64,000 nt of DNA from Tragulus kanchil (GCA_022376925.1 JAIOJX010000025.1:8711141-8775140); one strand, 5' to 3'; counted from the stretch's first letter, positions 12,690-25,958 are shown. A program made the numbers and translations. The notes: generated by a model from the sequence alone, not told the origin.

Positions 12690-14814
12690 ACAGGTTAGAA
12701 TTTCTGGAGAATTCTCACCCATTCTCTTGGTAAACAGGCATTAAGCTTCCAATACTATTGCTTCTGTACCATCAGAAGCTTAAGGTACTCTAAAATGAAC
12801 AGCGTTTTCTAGTTTCTCTCACGGCTAAGCAGGACCTTTCACAAGATTCTGTGCCCTTGAAAATGTATTAATTCTTCCTGATAAAACAGACTTCCTTCAA
12901 ACTGGTGTAGCAAGAGTTAAATCAGCAATGCTTACATATTTACTACAGTTTTCTTTGAGGAATGGCTTCAGCCAAGATCCAGTTGTTCCAGCTCCCATCA
13001 TAGAATGTATTCCTGCCAAGTTTACGTGTTAATCTCTAGTGCTACCATTCATTTTGTATGACTTAGCGCCTTGCATTTGCAGCAGCAATCCTCCATCAGG
13101 CTGTGTCAGTTTTCAGGTGAAAGTGTTCTTACTCCCAGATCAAGGAGATGGGTTCAGTAAGTGGCATATTTCTCTGAGCCTGATCCATAGGCATTAGGCT
13201 GTCAACTTTTAGGCAAGAAATTAAAGTCTTAACACATAGCTGTTAACAGCTATCTGTGCCAGCATTTAATGGGTTGAGGTGAATCACTGATGGTGAGACA
13301 TCCCATAGCCAGGGATGTCAGTAGGGATCTCACTCAGGTGACTGGGAAGAGACTACTGGCATGTAAGAAAGAAAAACAAAACAACTTTGGGTATAAGTGA
13401 AGGGTTGTGACCAGTAGTCATCATGTGGAAATACAGATGTTCCTTATTACGTAGAGACACAGGGGTTTACGAACTTGCACTTGCCAAAGGCATAATTCTT
13501 TCCACTCTTCTACGGGGCCTATTTCAGACAGCTGTGTTACAGCACAGCCCTGGGTTCTTCTGCATTTCCCCCTGTGTGCGATTCCTACACTGATTTGTAA
13601 AACATGTTTCCCTCCCCTCAGAGAAGAGCACTCCGGACAACAACACACTTTGGTTTCTAGAAGTCATGTTAGGTTGACTAGTACCAGTTGAGAGTATAAA
13701 AAAGTTGTGTACCTCTTTTTTCTCCAATATCTTCATTTGTTAATGGCATGAATGCATTCAGGCTTTTTCAGTTTGGAACATTACTTAATGTTTGCCCTCT
13801 TCGAAGCTAAAAAATACAAATGCACAAACAGTATTAATCTGCCAACACATAAATTTAGGCTGAAGTTTGAGTATTCTTTAATGTACAACAGACTCCTTAT
13901 TCTACACCATAGCAAAATAAATTTTCTTGCTATGAGCAACAGAAACCCATAACAAATATCTGAATTTGATTTCTTTGTTGTTCAAAAACTGCATACAATG
14001 AGATTAACTGTAGTTTTGAATAACCAAATAACCTCAGTGTTAGCATTGAAATAGAAAAAAATTATCTGGTGTTTCTCTGCTAGAAAGAAACAAAATAACT
14101 GTGATTTGTGTTAATCTATTAAAAGTGAAATATACAAAAATTATGATTATCTGAGGATATGCATTTAATTACTATGAAAGTAAAATACATTTTTTATTTA
14201 TCAGAATGACTTTCTTGCTTGAGGGGGCCTTATAACGAAATGAGACTTACACACATAATAAAGTAAGGAAGAGAGATTTCTGAGGGTTCACTTAGATTGG
14301 CAAAATACACTGACTAAATGTGGGTGTTTTTGAGCACTTATCTTATGATCTCTAACAGTGTTCTGGGTTCATCTTGTGTATTTCCTATTCCAGCCTAGAA
14401 TGAGTCATTTCTGTAAGGAGCCTTGGTTCCTTTTATTGGAAAACGGTATTAAAAATCAAGACTGGGTATTTGCTTCTAGGCTGTCTTACCTGACAGAGCA
14501 AGGAGTACAGGCATATATCAATCTGAACATATACCCATAACTATAAAAAGTTCTGTATTTAACCATGTGTATGGTTTTCTATGAAACTAGAAATGAGTCC
14601 ATGATGTATTCAACCCTAATCCACAAGTGTCGCATGTACCACGTTAGCCTTCCCTGTGGCTTGTCTCTAGACACCCCAAGAGTAAGAAACCTGGCTCCTC
14701 CCATCTCTTGCAATTAGTTTTTCATTATGTATAAATATCTCACACTGGTTCAGTTTCTTTTTGAAATTTCAAAGTAAATTAATTATCCAGACAAAATACA
14801 AATCAAACTATTTA
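12690..14814. other. intron sequence without recognised gene
   Basis: This is AT-rich FGF2 intron 2 sequence. Open frames on both strands are short, lack splice context and match nothing I know. Confidence 0.6.
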
Positions 14815-16961
14815 AACACGTTCTTTATGTTTTTTCAAACTCAATTCAATTCTTTCTTATTTAGATTTCTACAATAGGTCAAACTTTTAGAACCATCTTT
14901 AAAATCATTCATCTCACTCATCAGTATCAATAAATGCTTATTAGGTCCCTTACACAGGTCCTTAAGCTATGCTTGTTCATGTGGATAGCGTTCAGAAAGT
15001 CTTAAAGCATGGTCTACTACTGGCACATGATAAATTTATATTACTCTCATACATGTACATCTGCATTCATTTTTAGATTCCATACCTTTTAGAATTGAGA
15101 ATAATGGCTTATAGCATTCCAAATAAATTAGTACTTTTCATATCCAATTTTGTGGTTATTAGCATTAGTAAGAGGAAAGAAGGTTAAGTGATACATCTGT
15201 TACATAGTAAGTTCTCAGTAAACACTCATTTTTCTCCATCAGAATACCTAATATCCACCTCAAACTGAACATGTCCAAAACTGAATTTCCAGTCTTTCCC
15301 TTTAAGACCCATTCCCACTCACAGCTTTCCCCACCTCAGCAAGCCCATCAGTGGGCACTAACGTCAGTGCCATGCTTGACTCTTCTCTATTACCCTGCAC
15401 ATCTGTCAGGAAACATCCAGAAGGTGACAGCTTCTGATCTCTCTGCTGCTACCACTGTGGTCTGAGTCTCTCTCTCTGTCTAGGTTACTGAGCAAGCCAC
15501 CAGTAGGTGTCTCGCCTTTGATCCATAGTCTCCCTGGGAAAACAGAGCATGCTTCAAAGTACACTGGCATTTCACTTTCTCAAGATAGAAGCCAAAATAT
15601 TTGTAACAGCCTACAACTCTCGTATCCCATTACTTCTCTACCTCATTTCCCAGTCCTTTCCCCCACCAACCTTCTGCTTGATTTATACCCTCTTGCTGCC
15701 TTTCACACACTCAGGGCATGATCCTGTTGTATGGATTTTACACTGGCTTTTCCTTCTGCTTGGAATGTTCTTCTCTGATATCTGGAGGGTTAACACCATC
15801 TCCAAGTTTTTTCTTAAATATCAGAGCCTACTGCGACTATGCTATTTAATATTCCGACCTAACCTGTACCTCCACCATTTCAAAGTTAAATTTAACACGT
15901 TCTTTATGTTTTTTCAAACTCAATTCAATTCTTTCTTATTTAGATTTCTACAATAGGTCAAACTTTTAGAACCATCTTTAAAATCATTCATCTCACTCAT
16001 CAGTATCAATAAATGCTTATTAGGTCCCTTACACAGGTCCTTAAGCTATGCTTGTTCATGTGGATAGCGTTCAGAAAGTCTTAAAGCATGGTCTACTACT
16101 GGCACATGATAAATTTATATTACTCTCATACATGTACATCTGCATTCATTTTTAGATTCCATACCTTTTAGAATTGAGAATAATGGCTTATAGCATTCCA
16201 AATAAATTAGTACTTTTCATATCCAATTTTGTGGTTATTAGCATTAGTAAGAGGGAAAGAAGGTTAAGTGATACATCTGTTACATAGTAAGTTCTCAGTA
16301 AACACTCATTTTTCTCCATCAGAATACCTAATATCCACCTCAAACTGAACATGTCCAAAACTGAATTTCCAGTCTTTCCCTTTAAGACCCATTCCCACTC
16401 ACAGCTTTCCCCACCTCAGCAAGCCCATCAGTGGGCACTAACGTCAGTGCCATGCTTGACTCTTCTCTATTACCCTGCACATCTGTCAGGAAACATCCAG
16501 AAGGTGACAGCTTCTGATCTCTCTGCTGCTACCACTGTGGTCTGAGTCTCTCTCTCTGTCTAGGTTACTGAGCAAGCCACCAGTAGGTGTCTCGCCTTTG
16601 ATCCATAGTCTCCCTGGGAAAACAGAGCATGCTTCAAAGTACACTGGCATTTCACTTTCTCAAGATAGAAGCCAAAATATTTGTAACAGCCTACAACTCT
16701 CGTATCCCATTACTTCTCTACCTCATTTCCCAGTCCTTTCCCCCACCAACCTTCTGCTTGATTTATACCCTCTTGCTGCCTTTCACACACTCAGGGCATG
16801 ATCCTGTTGTATGGATTTTACACTGGCTTTTCCTTCTGCTTGGAATGTTCTTCTCTGATATCTGGAGGGTTAACACCATCTCCAAGTTTTTTCTTAAATA
16901 TCAGAGCCTACTGCGACTATGCTATTTAATATTCCGACCTAACCTGTACCTCCACCATTTC
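14815..16961 (+). repeat. tandem direct duplication D5 (1079 bp offset)
   Basis: Copy 1 is 14815-15881 and copy 2 is 15894-16961, with 12 bases of filler (aaagttaaattt) between them. The filler resembles 'aaagtaaatt' just before copy 1 (about 14770), as if a short stretch had been dropped. The block carries L2-like sequence. Confidence 0.95.
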
Positions 16962-16990
16962 CCTCTTAACCTCTTCAGCTTATATCTGAA
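15255..16990 (+). mobile_element. L2-like LINE remnant
   Basis: The text 'ctgaacatgtccaaaactg' followed by 'cttgactcttctct', 'gtgtctcgcctttgatcc' and, further on, 'ttccttctgcttggaatg' follows the L2 ORF and 3' end as I remember them. It is doubled by D5, and its 3' part is repeated again at about 17736-18060 by D6. The 135-152-residue frames here are L2 relics. Confidence 0.6.
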
Positions 16991-17295
16991 CATATACTTC
17001 ACTCAGTTTATTGCTTCTTGTGTACCTTCACCAGTGAGGACTGGAGCAACAGAGAGGGAGGGATCCTTGTCCAGATTTGTTCGCTGATGTACTCCAGTGG
17101 CTGGAAGAAAAAAGACAGGTGAAATGAATAAATGTACTATGTGAACTGTGTCATTTTTGTATCCCAAAATTATTCTTAAAAAAAAAAAAGGAAAATTTAA
17201 TTTGATGAAAACGTATCTGATGGGCAAAGGGGGTCCACAATCTGAAATTACTAACAGCCTTGAGTTTTAGAGTCTTAATTTGTTAATGACTATAT

Positions 17296-17381
17296 ATTAC
17301 TGTGTTGGCCAAAAAACTCATTTTGGTTTTTCTGTAACATGGTATGAAACCCTGAACAAACTTCTTGGCCAACACAGTAAT
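17296..17381. mobile_element. mariner-type short inverted-repeat element
   Basis: 'attactgtgttggcc' (17296-17310) and 'ggccaacacagtaat' (17367-17381) are perfect 15-nt inverted repeats flanked by TA-rich sequence. The interior 'ggtttttctgtaacatggta' resembles bovine mariner ends. At about 80 bp it has no transposase, so it is a deletion derivative. Copy by D6 at 18366-18451. Confidence 0.75.
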
Positions 17382-18365
17382 TATATTACAGGATTGTTGT
17401 GATTTTTAAGTAAAATGGTATGTATGAGAGCAGCCAATAACCATGAATTAAGGGATTTCCTAGCTCCTGGGCCTAAATAATGCCTTGAAGGCAAAGTACA
17501 AGTTGTCATAAGCCCTTAGAAGCTACGCATCTACTTTCTCTGTGATGTCATTTTCCTTTTCTCTTAAGTTAGAAATGGTGAGCAATTAAACACTAAGTAT
17601 AAGAAAAAAAAGCTCTGCAAATATGTTTATAAAGGTTAAAAAAGGAATATTTACATCACAGCCAATGAAGATGACTTGTAGACTCAGAATGGAGGGAACT
17701 GAAAATTGTTTAAAATGCCAATATGTTATAAAGGTTAGAAGCCAAAATATTTGTAACAGCCTACAACTCTCGTATCCCATTACTTCTCTACCTCATTTCC
17801 CAGTCCTTTCCCCCACCAACCTTCTGCTTGATTTATACCCTCTTGCTGCCTTTCACACACTCAGGGCATGATCCTGTTGTATGGATTTTACACTGGCTTT
17901 TCCTTCTGCTTGGAATGTTCTTCTCTGATATCTGGAGGGTTAACACCATCTCCAAGTTTTTTCTTAAATATCAGAGCCTACTGCGACTATGCTATTTAAT
18001 ATTCCGACCTAACCTGTACCTCCACCATTTCCCTCTTAACCTCTTCAGCTTATATCTGAACATATACTTCACTCAGTTTATTGCTTCTTGTGTACCTTCA
18101 CCAGTGAGGACTGGAGCAACAGAGAGGGAGGGATCCTTGTCCAGATTTGTTCGCTGATGTACTCCAGTGGCTGGAAGAAAAAAGACAGGTGAAATGAATA
18201 AATGTACTATGTGAACTGTGTCATTTTTGTATCCCAAAATTATTCTTAAAAAAAAAAAAGGAAAATTTAATTTGATGAAAACGTATCTGATGGGCAAAGG
18301 GGGTCCACAATCTGAAATTACTAACAGCCTTGAGTTTTAGAGTCTTAATTTGTTAATGACTATAT

Positions 18366-18451
18366 ATTACTGTGTTGGCCAAAAAACTCATTTTGGTTTT
18401 TCTGTAACATGGTATGAAACCCTGAACAAACTTCTTGGCCAACACAGTAAT
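18366..18451. mobile_element. mariner-type element, duplicated copy
   Basis: Same 15-nt terminal inverted repeats and interior as 17296-17381, at an offset of 1070 bp. It exists because of D6 rather than a second transposition. Confidence 0.75.
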
Positions 18452-18790
18452 TATATTACAGGATTGTTGTGATTTTTAAGTAAAATGGTATGTATGAGAG
18501 CAGCCAATAACCATGAATTAAGGGATTTCCTAGCTCCTGGGCCTAAATAATGCCTTGAAGGCAAAGTACAAGTTGTCATAAGCCCTTAGAAGCTACGCAT
18601 CTACTTTCTCTGTGATGTCATTTTCCTTTTCTCTTAAGTTAGAAATGGTGAGCAATTAAACACTAAGTATAAGAAAAAAAAGCTCTGCAAATATGTTTAT
18701 AAAGGTTAAAAAAGGAATATTTACATCACAGCCAATGAAGATGACTTGTAGACTCAGAATGGAGGGAACTGAAAATTGTTTAAAATGCCA

Positions 18791-20065
18791 TGTTAATGTC
18801 TGCTTTGAGTGAGATGTCTTTTGGCCCTACTACACATTAAAAAGATGGAGTTTGTTCTCAAGTGAATAAGCAGCAGTTTACTGTAAACTTATGTGTCTGA
18901 ATATTCAGCATAGATGCAGTTTCTTTCTCTCCCCTCTGTGTAAAAGAACAAGAAATCTAAGAAAAACTGTGGGTTCCATGATGTATTACCAACTTAATTC
19001 CTGCAACTATTCCTATTCTCTAAAGTATTAGTAGTTGGCTGAGAAAGCATATATTATTCACATGATACATATCCCAGCTGGCCAAGCACTGTAGGTGGGA
19101 CATCCTTGAGGCTAACCAAACACCAAAAATGAGCATGTCAACCTCCTGAGGACCTGACTGATGTGGTTTAGGTCTACTTCTAGGGAATTAGCCCAAAGAT
19201 CAAGGCTGACCTTTCATGTTAGCTTTATGATTACATGACTTTTCCTTTCATTCTTTACTCTTCTATTCCAGGTCTCAAACCTGGAATAGGTTAAGAGGAA
19301 GATTTTTATTCACAGCACTGAAAAATGAAGATAACTGAAGTTAACCTGTATTATTTTAATACATGAAGCACAATAGTTTCACCAAAGGCAGACTGAAAGT
19401 ACTAGCTATGGAGTATCCACGTTACTCTAGTATATGTATTCCACTGTTAACATATTTGAATCTTTGGAAACTAATGAGACAGTCCTATGGATCATGTGGC
19501 TGTGGGCAATGTATGCTTCTCTGTAAGGCTACCTGTGATCTCTTTGCATCAGAAAATCTCAAGTAGCTGCAAAAAATGAACAAATTAGATAAACTTGCAC
19601 TTCAATTTTTAAAAGTTCAGCTGTAGTCAGAAAAAGCCAAGTAAAATTCTTACCCCTAGAAGCTGAGTATAGGAGCTGTTACTCACTTTTAGGTCTCAGC
19701 TCTTTACTTTTAAAACACTTTCTCATACCAGTTCTTTTCATTGTTTTGCTTGCTGACTTGTGTTTTCTCATACTTTGTACCACTGTTTATCTTAGAACCA
19801 AAGAATCTGGGAAAAGATTCAAGGCTTTAGAATGTGGATTTCCCCAAACCGCAAGCTTCCTAGATTTGAGTATGTAGTAATAAGCTGGAATCTGGTATGC
19901 TCACTAAAACAAAACCATCATATATCTATGTATATGTTATGTGGAGGTGTGTTTAAGTGTACATGGCTTTCTGTATGAATTTACCATTCTACCCTAGCTA
20001 CCCATTATCGAATTTTAACATAAAATATAATTTTTCCTCTCTTCTCTTAAATAAAGTTAGTTACT
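18791..20065. other. intron sequence without recognised gene
   Basis: Unique-looking FGF2 intron 2 sequence outside the duplicated blocks. A short frame at 19363-19566 lacks any feature I can recognise. Confidence 0.55.
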
Positions 20066-20069
20066 TTTA

Positions 20070-20393
20070 ATTATTTATTTGTTTTTATTTTTGGCTATTC
20101 TGGGTTTTCCTGCTGCCACCGGCTCTTCTCCAGTTGCAGGGAGCCAGGGCTACTCTCTAGTTGAGGTGAGCAGGCTTCTTGTGGTGACTTCGCTCATTGT
20201 GGAACTCGGGCTCTAGGGCACGTGGGCTTCAATAGTAGGAGCTCCGAGGCTCTAGAGCACAGGCTCGATAGTTGTGGCTCACGGGCTTAGCTGCTCCGCA
20301 GCATGTGGGATCTTCCCAGCTCAGGTATTGAACCCAAGTCTCCTGCATTGGCAGGCAAACTCTTTACCACTGAGCTACCAAGGAAGCCTCAAG
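20070..20393 (-). mobile_element. tRNA-derived SINE, minus strand
   Basis: It is the reverse of a ruminant/artiodactyl tRNA-type SINE. The plus strand ends 'gagctaccaaggaagcc' and contains 'gcatgtgggatcttcccag', with the T-rich end at about 20070-20090. It lies in FGF2 intron 2, about 0.9 kb before the last exon. Confidence 0.8.
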
Positions 20394-21309
20394 TTAGTTA
20401 CTTTTTGACTCTTCCTTCCTCAGAGGTTAGTAAGTATCATCAGTACTGCCCCATGAAATTGATCTTTGAACATTTACCTGAAATAATGTGACAGCCTATT
20501 TGACTCTATAACTTGCAATAATTATTTCCAGGTCTAGCTATTTTAAAATCTAGCTATTTTCCACTCCTTTTAATAAACTGTTGAAGTAAAATGGCAGAGT
20601 AGTTTCCCTTCCCACAAGAAGGGAAAAGCTGTCCATTTATTCCTCATAATCTACTAGTGTTTTGAGAATGCTAACCATATAATAATGTTCCAGTACAATT
20701 TTTTGGCATTATGTACACTGGCTACTTTCTGTACAATAAACTGTTCTTTTTATGACTCAGAATCAATTTCTCACTAGAAAAAATAACTGTTATACTTTAA
20801 GGAATAAAGGTTGTTTCTGTGAGTGCAGTATAACTAAAGCCCTTCTTTATGGGAAGTTTACCTCTGGGTTATAGTACTAGAGATGGATGGACCATAAATA
20901 CCTAGAAGCCATTGCTTTTCATTTCCCTAATTGTAGCGTGCTTCTTATCACTGGATTTATCCTTTGTGGAGACCACTGAAAATCTATGTTCATGGGATGT
21001 TTCAGTTCTGTGCCAGTGTGGTTGCTAGACCATCTAGGTACTCTTGCTGTGGAATACCTAATACCTGACCTGTCCATTGTGAGGCTGCAGGATGATCCTT
21101 GGGCTGCTCCTCCAAAGGGATGTGCTTCAAAGTGTCCTGCTGACATGCTGTGCTCCTGCAGAATTAGAGATCTGTGTCAGATTTTGGCCTGTTGAGTCTC
21201 ACTACTTTGACTGTCCTGCTGAAACCAAAGCACTGTGTACTATTTCATTAAATATTTACTATGAAAAGTATAACAACAACTACTACTGTTTTTTCCCTTT
21301 ATTTTGCAG

Positions 21310-21495
21310 AAATGTGTTACAGACGAGTGCTTCTTTTTTGAACGATTGGAATCTAATAACTACAATACTTACCGGTCAAGGAAATACTCCAGCTGGTATG
21401 TGGCACTGAAACGAACTGGGCAGTATAAACTTGGACCCAAAACAGGACCTGGGCAGAAAGCTATACTTTTTCTTCCAATGTCTGCTAAGAGCTGA
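21310..21495 (+). CDS. FGF2: FGF2 last coding exon (exon 3)
   Basis: This is the C-terminal exon of FGF2. The acceptor is tttattttgcag, ending at 21309, and translation from 21310 starts KCVTDECFFFERLESNN and ends LPMSAKS with stop TGA at 21493-21495 (61 residues). It contains two conserved cysteines (KCVTDEC) and the basic heparin-binding segment KRTGQYKLGPKTGPGQK. RKYSSWYV has Ser where human FGF2 has Thr, matching the bovine and ovine protein as I know it. Together with exon 2 it supplies 95 full codons plus the split one, leaving about 59 codons for exon 1, as expected for the 155-residue form. The reading frame is intact, with no stop or frameshift. It lies in a stretch free of the 1.1-kb duplications. 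Confidence 0.97.
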   Translation, partial: KCVTDECFFFERLESNNYNTYRSRKYSSWYVALKRTGQYKLGPKTGPGQKAILFLPMSAKS

Positions 21496-21942
21496 TCTTA
21501 ATGGTAGCATCTGATCTCATTTCACATGAAAGAGGAGGTATGTTTAGAAATTTGTTAATGAAAGAAGAAAAAAGTGTACAGCAATCTGCTCAGTTTGGGT
21601 AACTGTTCAGATAACCTTTTATCTAATACTAAACTGTTTTACCATTACCTTAGTTTAAAAAACAAACAACAGCAAAAATTTCTTTAAAATGTAGACTTCC
21701 ACTTTATATATCATTTCCTCTTATCCAGTGAATTTACTTAGAGCTAAAATCTTTTTCATACAGTTGCTTCATTTGAAAAGAGGCATTTAACATGTGTACA
21801 ACCACGTTTTCTTCATGGAAATCAGACATTACAAAATTAAAGTCATTTATAGTTAACCCAAATGTCCACTACTTAATAGATGGCACACATTAATCTACCT
21901 GTACAACTAACTTTAACACTTCAAAAGCATGTAAATATGAAT

Positions 21943-22340
21943 TTAATCCATTCCTGTCATAGTTTTGTAATTGTCTGGCAGTTCCTTGTGGTAGAGTTTA
22001 TAGAACAAGCCTGTGTAAACTGCTGGCAGTTCTTCCATGGTCAGATCAATCTTGTCAAACCCTTCTCTGTATCCATACAGCAGCAGCCTAGCGACTCTGC
22101 TGGTGACGGGCGTTGTGTCTTTAGTCTTGGCTAGATCACCGAGGTCCATCCACTCACAGTTTAAACATTCATGCTGGCAAAAATTTATGGTAAATGAATA
22201 TGGCTTTAAGCGGCAGATAATATACATATCTGACTTCCCAAAAGCTCCTGGATGGGTGTGCTGTTGCCGAATACTCAGGAGGGATTTGAATTCTGATTTT
22301 ATACCGGTCTCTTCAAAAACTTCTCGAACTGCTGTATCTC
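21943..22340 (-). CDS. NUDT6: NUDT6 last coding exon
   Basis: This is the terminal coding exon of NUDT6 (GFG, the FGF2 antisense gene), a Nudix-superfamily hydrolase. Read on the minus strand, the acceptor is ttttatgtag just above 22340. Two bases complete a Gly codon, and the frame continues [17 protein letters not shown] through [19 protein letters not shown] to NYKTMTGMD and stop TAA (21943-21945), 131 residues. It supplies the REVFEETGI half of the Nudix box, whose glutamates bind the divalent metal. The frame is intact and closely matches mammalian NUDT6 as I know it. The exon lies 448-845 nt downstream of the FGF2 stop codon on the opposite strand, so its transcript is complementary to FGF2 3' UTR. 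An ATTAAA on the minus strand overlaps the stop codon; I could not fix the poly(A) site. Confidence 0.96.
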
Positions 22341-23757
22341 CTACATAAAAGACAATGTACAAATCAATAAGGATTATACTTCTAGGAATTTAATCAAAGA
22401 TTTTCAGATAAGGAAGCTTTATCTAAAGGTTTGAAAGTAAAACTTTACCCTAAATAAAGACTTCAATGTAAACTCTGTCCTCTGGACATCCTGAAATTCC
22501 AAAGTATTTTCTTACCACTGTAGCTAAAAAGCGTTTGAAATACTGAATATCTCTAGCTTCTAATTGTAATATTTCTTTTTGCTTCTGCCTTCATATATAT
22601 ATTGGGAGTCACATAGTTTAAACTCTTCCCACTTTATTTCCCAAAAGGTGAAAACATAGGTTGCAAAGCTGTAGTTAGTATTTCTCTATTTTTTTCATGG
22701 TTATTCTGTTCCTGATTATCCATTAAAACTGCCTAAATTGATAAACATCTGAATTGAGAAAAAGTGATCCATTCTTCTTCATAAAAGTCTGTGGAGCTGC
22801 AGAATATACACAGCTCTGAAATGGCCTCTCCTGACTGTCGGCCTCTGAGGCCATGGAGATTTCCGTGTAACCATTCTGTTAGGCTTTTCTGGTTAGCCTG
22901 TCAGTGGAATCCCACCTTGGTCATTTCTGCCATTTTCTTACTTTCTTGCAATTTCGAAGAACTTGGATTCATTCTTCCAACACCAAAACGCTGCAGTCAG
23001 CGGAAGTTTTCAAAAAACTTGCAATTTATAGAATTTTATAATCTAACCAGGATTTTCATTTTGTAAGGTTGATTTTTTAATAATATGCAAGTTTCTAGGA
23101 CAAGATTTTTTATTACCATTAACTTATTTTTGTGGCTGCTTTTTCTCAATATCCAGATGAACCTCCTACATGGGATTTCTGTAATTTTGTGATGCTCTGT
23201 CATTGTCTCCCAAAGTGTTTATGAAAGCCTCTAAAAAAAGCTACCTTCCTTGCCTGTTTCCTGGGAAGTTTCACAATTGCCACAAGTATAGATTTTTGTT
23301 CAAATACCTTTTAATGCTTCCATTTTCTGATTTGTCAGACTGTATTTGGTTTCTCAGAAGTCATACTAGTAAGGAATGGGCACGGAAGAGCAAATAAAAA
23401 ATGTCTCAGTTTTTTTCTAATAAACAGCTCTGGAAATGTCTGTTAAATGTAAGATATTCTTCCATGTTTGAATTATATGTGGACTTCCCTTTTGAAACTT
23501 GCCACAGATTAAACATGGTTAAAAATTGTCTTTTTAGCCTGAAACTATAGAAAAATGTGTATATTAAGAAGGGGAAACCAGCCTTAATAAGACAAAGTAA
23601 TTCTTTGTTGTATTAAAAAACTTAATAGCTTGTTAAAGACTGTGGTAGTAGTCTAAATTTTACACGTCATTTGCTGATCCGACTTAAAAACTGTTTAAAT
23701 GACCATGGGGGTCTCGTTTAGCTTTTAATAACTCTAGTTAAGAATTCAGCATTAGTT

Positions 23758-25958
23758 CCTGACTCTGCCTGATTGTATGTTACGGAAACACAGGACAGCG
23801 CTGGTGAGCGCCTCTGCCCTGCTGGGTGTCACCACAGCAGTGGACTCAAAATCAGCAGTGACTGGGTAGTTGGATGTGTTTAATCTGAATCATGATGTCA
23901 CTGATGAGACTAAAAACTGAATGAGTAAAGAAGTGCTTTTGAATCAAGAGGAACCCCTTCCATATTAAGATGGCAATCTCTTCTCCAAGGATTTTATGAT
24001 GAAGTTAAAAATTTTAATCCAGATAAAGTGTTTTATTCTATCTTTATTATTTTAACGTACTGTAAGTAAATAGAAATAACTGTTTTGTAGATTTGAAGAA
24101 TATAGGAAAAACCAAGAGGTTTTTATTTTTGCTGGTTGAAAGATATGTTTAAAAAATGTCAGTGTTTTATTTAGTTGAAAGACAAAAATGAGATTAATGA
24201 AATGGAGTTTATATTTGTTATTTCTATTTTGTAGTATTTAATAACAGGATTAGATTGAAATAAAGTAATAGGAAAAACTGTGCAGAAAGTGGGTTTTCCT
24301 GGTGTTTCCCTATGATAAGCTCTGATCAGACCTTGGACTGTGCAGGGGATTCTTTTCCTGTCAGTGGTCATGAGATTATTATTATTATTTTTAGAAAGGC
24401 AGCTTCTCTGTTTTTAACCTTATAAATACCTTTGTACTCTGCTTAATTTACCTAATACTTATCAAATGAAGGATTCCAAACAAATGTGCTTCTTCGTTTA
24501 GTCAGTGTTTACTGCTTTAGAGCCAGTATGAACATCTGCACATTTATGATGGCAGTAGTCCTAAAATATATTACATACTTTCCTAAAAACAGAGCTTAAA
24601 GAAAACAATTCCTGGTTGATTCGGCTTCATCATTAAGAGTAATCTATCGTACTGTTACAAAACAGAGATGTCCCTCACACAGACAGGACTCTCTGTCACC
24701 TACCCTTTCTAAATGCTTTCAGAGTTCTATCACTTTTGAGGGTGGTGCTTTGGTCTTTCCTCCTCCTTCCTAGGCAGAATGGTGAATGCCAGCTGCTGCT
24801 TTCTTAATGCCACATGGTTGAGGCAGAAAAACAATCTATGAATAGGTGAGTTGTAGTGCCTGACTCTGCCTGATTGTATGTTACGGAAACACAGGACAGC
24901 GCTGGTGGCGCCTCTGCCCTGCTGGGTGTCACCACAGCAGTGGACTCAAAATCAGCAGTGACTGGGTAGTTGGATGTGTTTAATCTGAATCATGATGTCA
25001 CTGATGAGACTAAAAACTGAATGAGTAAAGAAGTGCTTTTGAATCAAGAGGAACCCCTTCCATATTAAGATGGCAATCTCTTCTCCAAGGATTTTATGAT
25101 GAAGTTAAAAATTTTAATCCAGATAAAGTGTTTTATTCTATCTTTATTATTTTAACGTACTGTAAGTAAATAGAAATAACTGTTTTGTAGATTTGAAGAA
25201 TATAGGAAAAACCAAGAGGTTTTTATTTTTGCTGGTTGAAAGATATGTTTAAAAAATGTCAGTGTTTTATTTAGTTGAAAGACAAAAATGAGATTAATGA
25301 AATGGAGTTTATATTTGTTATTTCTATTTTGTAGTATTTAATAACAGGATTAGATTGAAATAAAGTAATAGGAAAAACTGTGCAGAAAGTGGGTTTTCCT
25401 GGTGTTTCCCTATGATAAGCTCTGATCAGACCTTGGACTGTGCAGGGGATTCTTTTCCTGTCAGTGGTCATGAGATTATTATTATTATTTTTAGAAAGGC
25501 AGCTTCTCTGTTTTTAACCTTATAAATACCTTTGTACTCTGCTTAATTTACCTAATACTTATCAAATGAAGGATTCCAAACAAATGTGCTTCTTCGTTTA
25601 GTCAGTGTTTACTGCTTTAGAGCCAGTATGAACATCTGCACATTTATGATGGCAGTAGTCCTAAAATATATTACATACTTTCCTAAAAACAGAGCTTAAA
25701 GAAAACAATTCCTGGTTGATTCGGCTTCATCATTAAGAGTAATCTATCGTACTGTTACAAAACAGAGATGTCCCTCACACAGACAGGACTCTCTGTCACC
25801 TACCCTTTCTAAATGCTTTCAGAGTTCTATCACTTTTGAGGGTGGTGCTTTGGTCTTTCCTCCTCCTTCCTAGGCAGAATGGTGAATGCCAGCTGCTGCT
25901 TTCTTAATGCCACATGGTTGAGGCAGAAAAACAATCTATGAATAGGTGAGTTGTAGTG
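23758..25958 (+). repeat. tandem direct duplication D7 (1100 bp), in FGF2 3' UTR
   Basis: Copy 1 is 23758-24858 and copy 2 is 24859-25958. One base is missing near the start of copy 2 ('ctggtgagcgcc' versus 'ctggtggcgcc'). It lies in the presumed FGF2 3' UTR and the last NUDT6 intron, so it inflates both. Confidence 0.95.

Larger units (their letters stand above)
16666..18790 (+). repeat. tandem direct duplication D6 (1070 bp offset)
   Basis: Copy 1 is 16666-17720 and copy 2 is 17736-18790. The filler 'atatgttataaaggt' resembles 'atatgtttataaaggt' about 100 bp earlier, near 17620. The block includes the L2 3' end and a small mariner-type inverted-repeat element. Confidence 0.95.
4976..21309 (+). 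other. FGF2: FGF2 intron 2
   Basis: The intron is bounded by GT (4976) and AG (21308-21309). Apparent length is 16.3 kb, but six of the roughly 1.1-kb direct duplications lie in it, so the collapsed length would be about 9.6 kb. It holds MIR-like sequence, antisense L1 3' ends, L2 and SINE copies. I saw no additional host coding exon. Confidence 0.9.

Noticed and set aside
15549..17087. Hydrophobic-looking 135-152-residue plus-strand frames
   Set aside because: They track an L2 LINE remnant and are copied by D5 and D6; no gene features.
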